From: Bacteroidetes bacterium UBA7368
Lineage (GTDB): Bacteria > Bacteroidota > Rhodothermia > Rhodothermales > UBA10348
DNA: 25,232 nucleotides
NCBI GenBank assembly: GCA_002469915.1
Contig: DKOG01000085.1
Span: forward strand, 1 to 25,232
Reading direction: 5' to 3'
Shown here one piece after another: positions 24,441-25,232 of this stretch. The notes beneath the pieces were generated by a model. The model saw only the letters and a program-made list of their open reading frames with translations, ran no database searches and had not been told where the DNA came from. The translations under genes were made by a program, and so were the position numbers. Numbering within the stretch: the first letter of the stretch is position 1; each line of letters opens with the position of its first letter.

Positions 24441-24899
24441 ATGACACCTGAAGAGTATCAGAAATTAAAAGAAGCCGAAAAAGAGCATCTTCGTAAGATC
24501 AGAGATCTTAAAAAGGCGCAACGATCGGCATCTAGAAAGTCGTCGGTCACGAAAGCGGTGACTGGTATGGCTACGGATATGCAGGATCTATTCGATGAGC
24601 ATGGTCAGATGATCGAGCGCCTTCAAATGGATTCAGCCTTGTCAGAGGCTCGCATGGAAGTGGCACTGGACTCTGTTGAGATGAACTCAGAAGTGTCTGA
24701 GGCTCAGGACGCGGCGGAGTTGGCGAAATTGGAAGAGGAACAGAAAAAGGCGAGAGCTAGGGACCTAATCAATCAGATGAAGCAGGAAACGGGTGCCGTT
24801 CAGCAGAAGAATGCACCTACTTCCGAACCGAGTCCAATTGATACCAAATCGGAAGAGAAGCCCCTTCCAGAAAAAACTATCGGAAGAATGAAGCCTTAA
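24441..24899 (+). CDS. PspA-companion coiled-coil protein sharing the PspA C-terminal module
   Basis: I do not recognise a named family. The 152-residue protein is charged and helical, lacks a signal peptide and membrane segments, and aligns with the end of its neighbour PspA in three collinear blocks. Residues 54-80 (HGQMIERL..SALSEARMEVALDSVE) match PspA 168-194. Residues 104-119 (ARARDLINQMKQETGA) match PspA 207-222. The extreme end EKTIGRMK matches PspA YKTIGKQR. It lacks the membrane-binding N-terminus of PspA and has instead a basic segment (HLRKIRDLKKAQRSASRKSS). It may bind PspA or share its partner. The nine-base gap implies co-expression. Confidence 0.75.
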   Translation: MTPEEYQKLKEAEKEHLRKIRDLKKAQRSASRKSSVTKAVTGMATDMQDLFDEHGQMIERLQMDSALSEARMEVALDSVEMNSEVSEAQDAAELAKLEEEQKKARARDLINQMKQETGAVQQKNAPTSEPSPIDTKSEEKPLPEKTIGRMKP

Positions 24900-24933
24900 T
24901 CGGCTGTCGCTAAGAGGAAGATCAGAGACTAGA

Positions 24934-25232
24934 TTGAAGCCCATACATCAGGATATCAACTACACGAAGGAAGCATTTCTACATCCGTGGAATCTTACAT
25001 TCCTTATTATGGCTATGATGGTAGCCTTTGGGGTCAGCTTGACGGGTGCTCCAGCTTGGTTTTTTGATGCCGCGCTCATATTTACGGCAGGGACGGAGTT
25101 GGCTTTGTTAGGAATGATGCCGCGCGATCCACGATTTAGAAAAGCGGTTCGCTCGCGTGTATCTGCGGAGTACGCCAAGCCACCATCCCAAAAAGAACTG
25201 TATCAGAACCTTGCCGCTCCAGACAGACGGCG
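24934..25232 (+). CDS. Membrane protein of unknown function, N-terminal part (3' end outside window)
   Basis: The frame runs off the window end after about 99 residues. It reads from a TTG at 24934 (KPIHQDINYTKEAFLHPWNL). No ATG fits before the conserved-looking part, and AAGAGGA lies 14 bases upstream, so the start is uncertain. Two hydrophobic helices follow (about 20-37 and 41-57), then a basic stretch and KPPSQKELYQNL, which resembles the start of a coiled-coil domain in hypothetical proteins of Bacteroidota-type genomes. It lies 34 bases after the companion gene, so it is likely the third gene of the pspA operon and a possible membrane partner. The function is unknown. Confidence 0.7.
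   Translation, partial: MKPIHQDINYTKEAFLHPWNLTFLIMAMMVAFGVSLTGAPAWFFDAALIFTAGTELALLGMMPRDPRFRKAVRSRVSAEYAKPPSQKELYQNLAAPDRR

Noticed and set aside
24960..25178. Minus-strand 72-residue frame at the window end
   Set aside because: It lies fully opposite the partial membrane-protein gene, whose plus-strand frame has clear helices and coding character.
1..25232. CRISPR arrays, tRNA or rRNA genes, transposases, integrases
   Set aside because: I looked for regularly spaced repeats, cloverleaf arms and typical protein motifs and saw none; weak cases could escape reading by eye.

Overview
The window looks like a chromosomal segment from a Rhodothermota/Bacteroidota-type (FCB group) bacterium. This is inferred from gene content and style: a type III glutamine synthetase, a fused gamma-alpha KorA with KorB, a Ser/Thr kinase joined to a TolB-like propeller, few Shine-Dalgarno sites, and two candidate promoters resembling the Bacteroidota TTTG / TAnnTTTG pattern. 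I see no phage, insertion sequence, CRISPR, rRNA or tRNA. Coding density is high and no gene-free stretch exceeds about 210 bases.

Left part (1-6000): the 3' half of glnN with a strong hairpin, a small very basic secreted protein on the minus strand, the C-terminal remnant of a porin-like gene, a two-membrane-segment gene split by a one-base frameshift, an ECF sigma factor, threonine dehydratase (ilvA) and a DUF1415 gene.

Middle (6000-16200): a Ser/Thr kinase whose extracytoplasmic beta-propeller is cut off by one in-frame amber codon; a tightly coupled trio of type III polyketide synthase, methyltransferase and FAD monooxygenase (probable phenolic-lipid or quinone pathway); purB; a lipoprotein of unknown function converging on a fasciclin-domain lipoprotein; and the coupled thyA-folA pair for dTMP and folate cycling.

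Right part (16200-25232): a small unknown gene converging on apaG; korA-korB for a ferredoxin-dependent 2-oxoacid oxidoreductase, with a collagen-like proline/glycine extension on KorB; a cysteine-free ribosomal protein L31 with a strong terminator; nhaA; a pyrimidine-nucleoside phosphorylase; and a stress-type operon of pspA, a companion protein that shares the PspA tail, and a membrane protein cut by the window end.

The best candidates for something not yet described are the PspA-companion-membrane protein cassette and the PPG-rich extension of KorB. The split kinase, the frameshifted gene and the porin remnant suggest either local gene decay or, for the two single-base lesions, sequence error.
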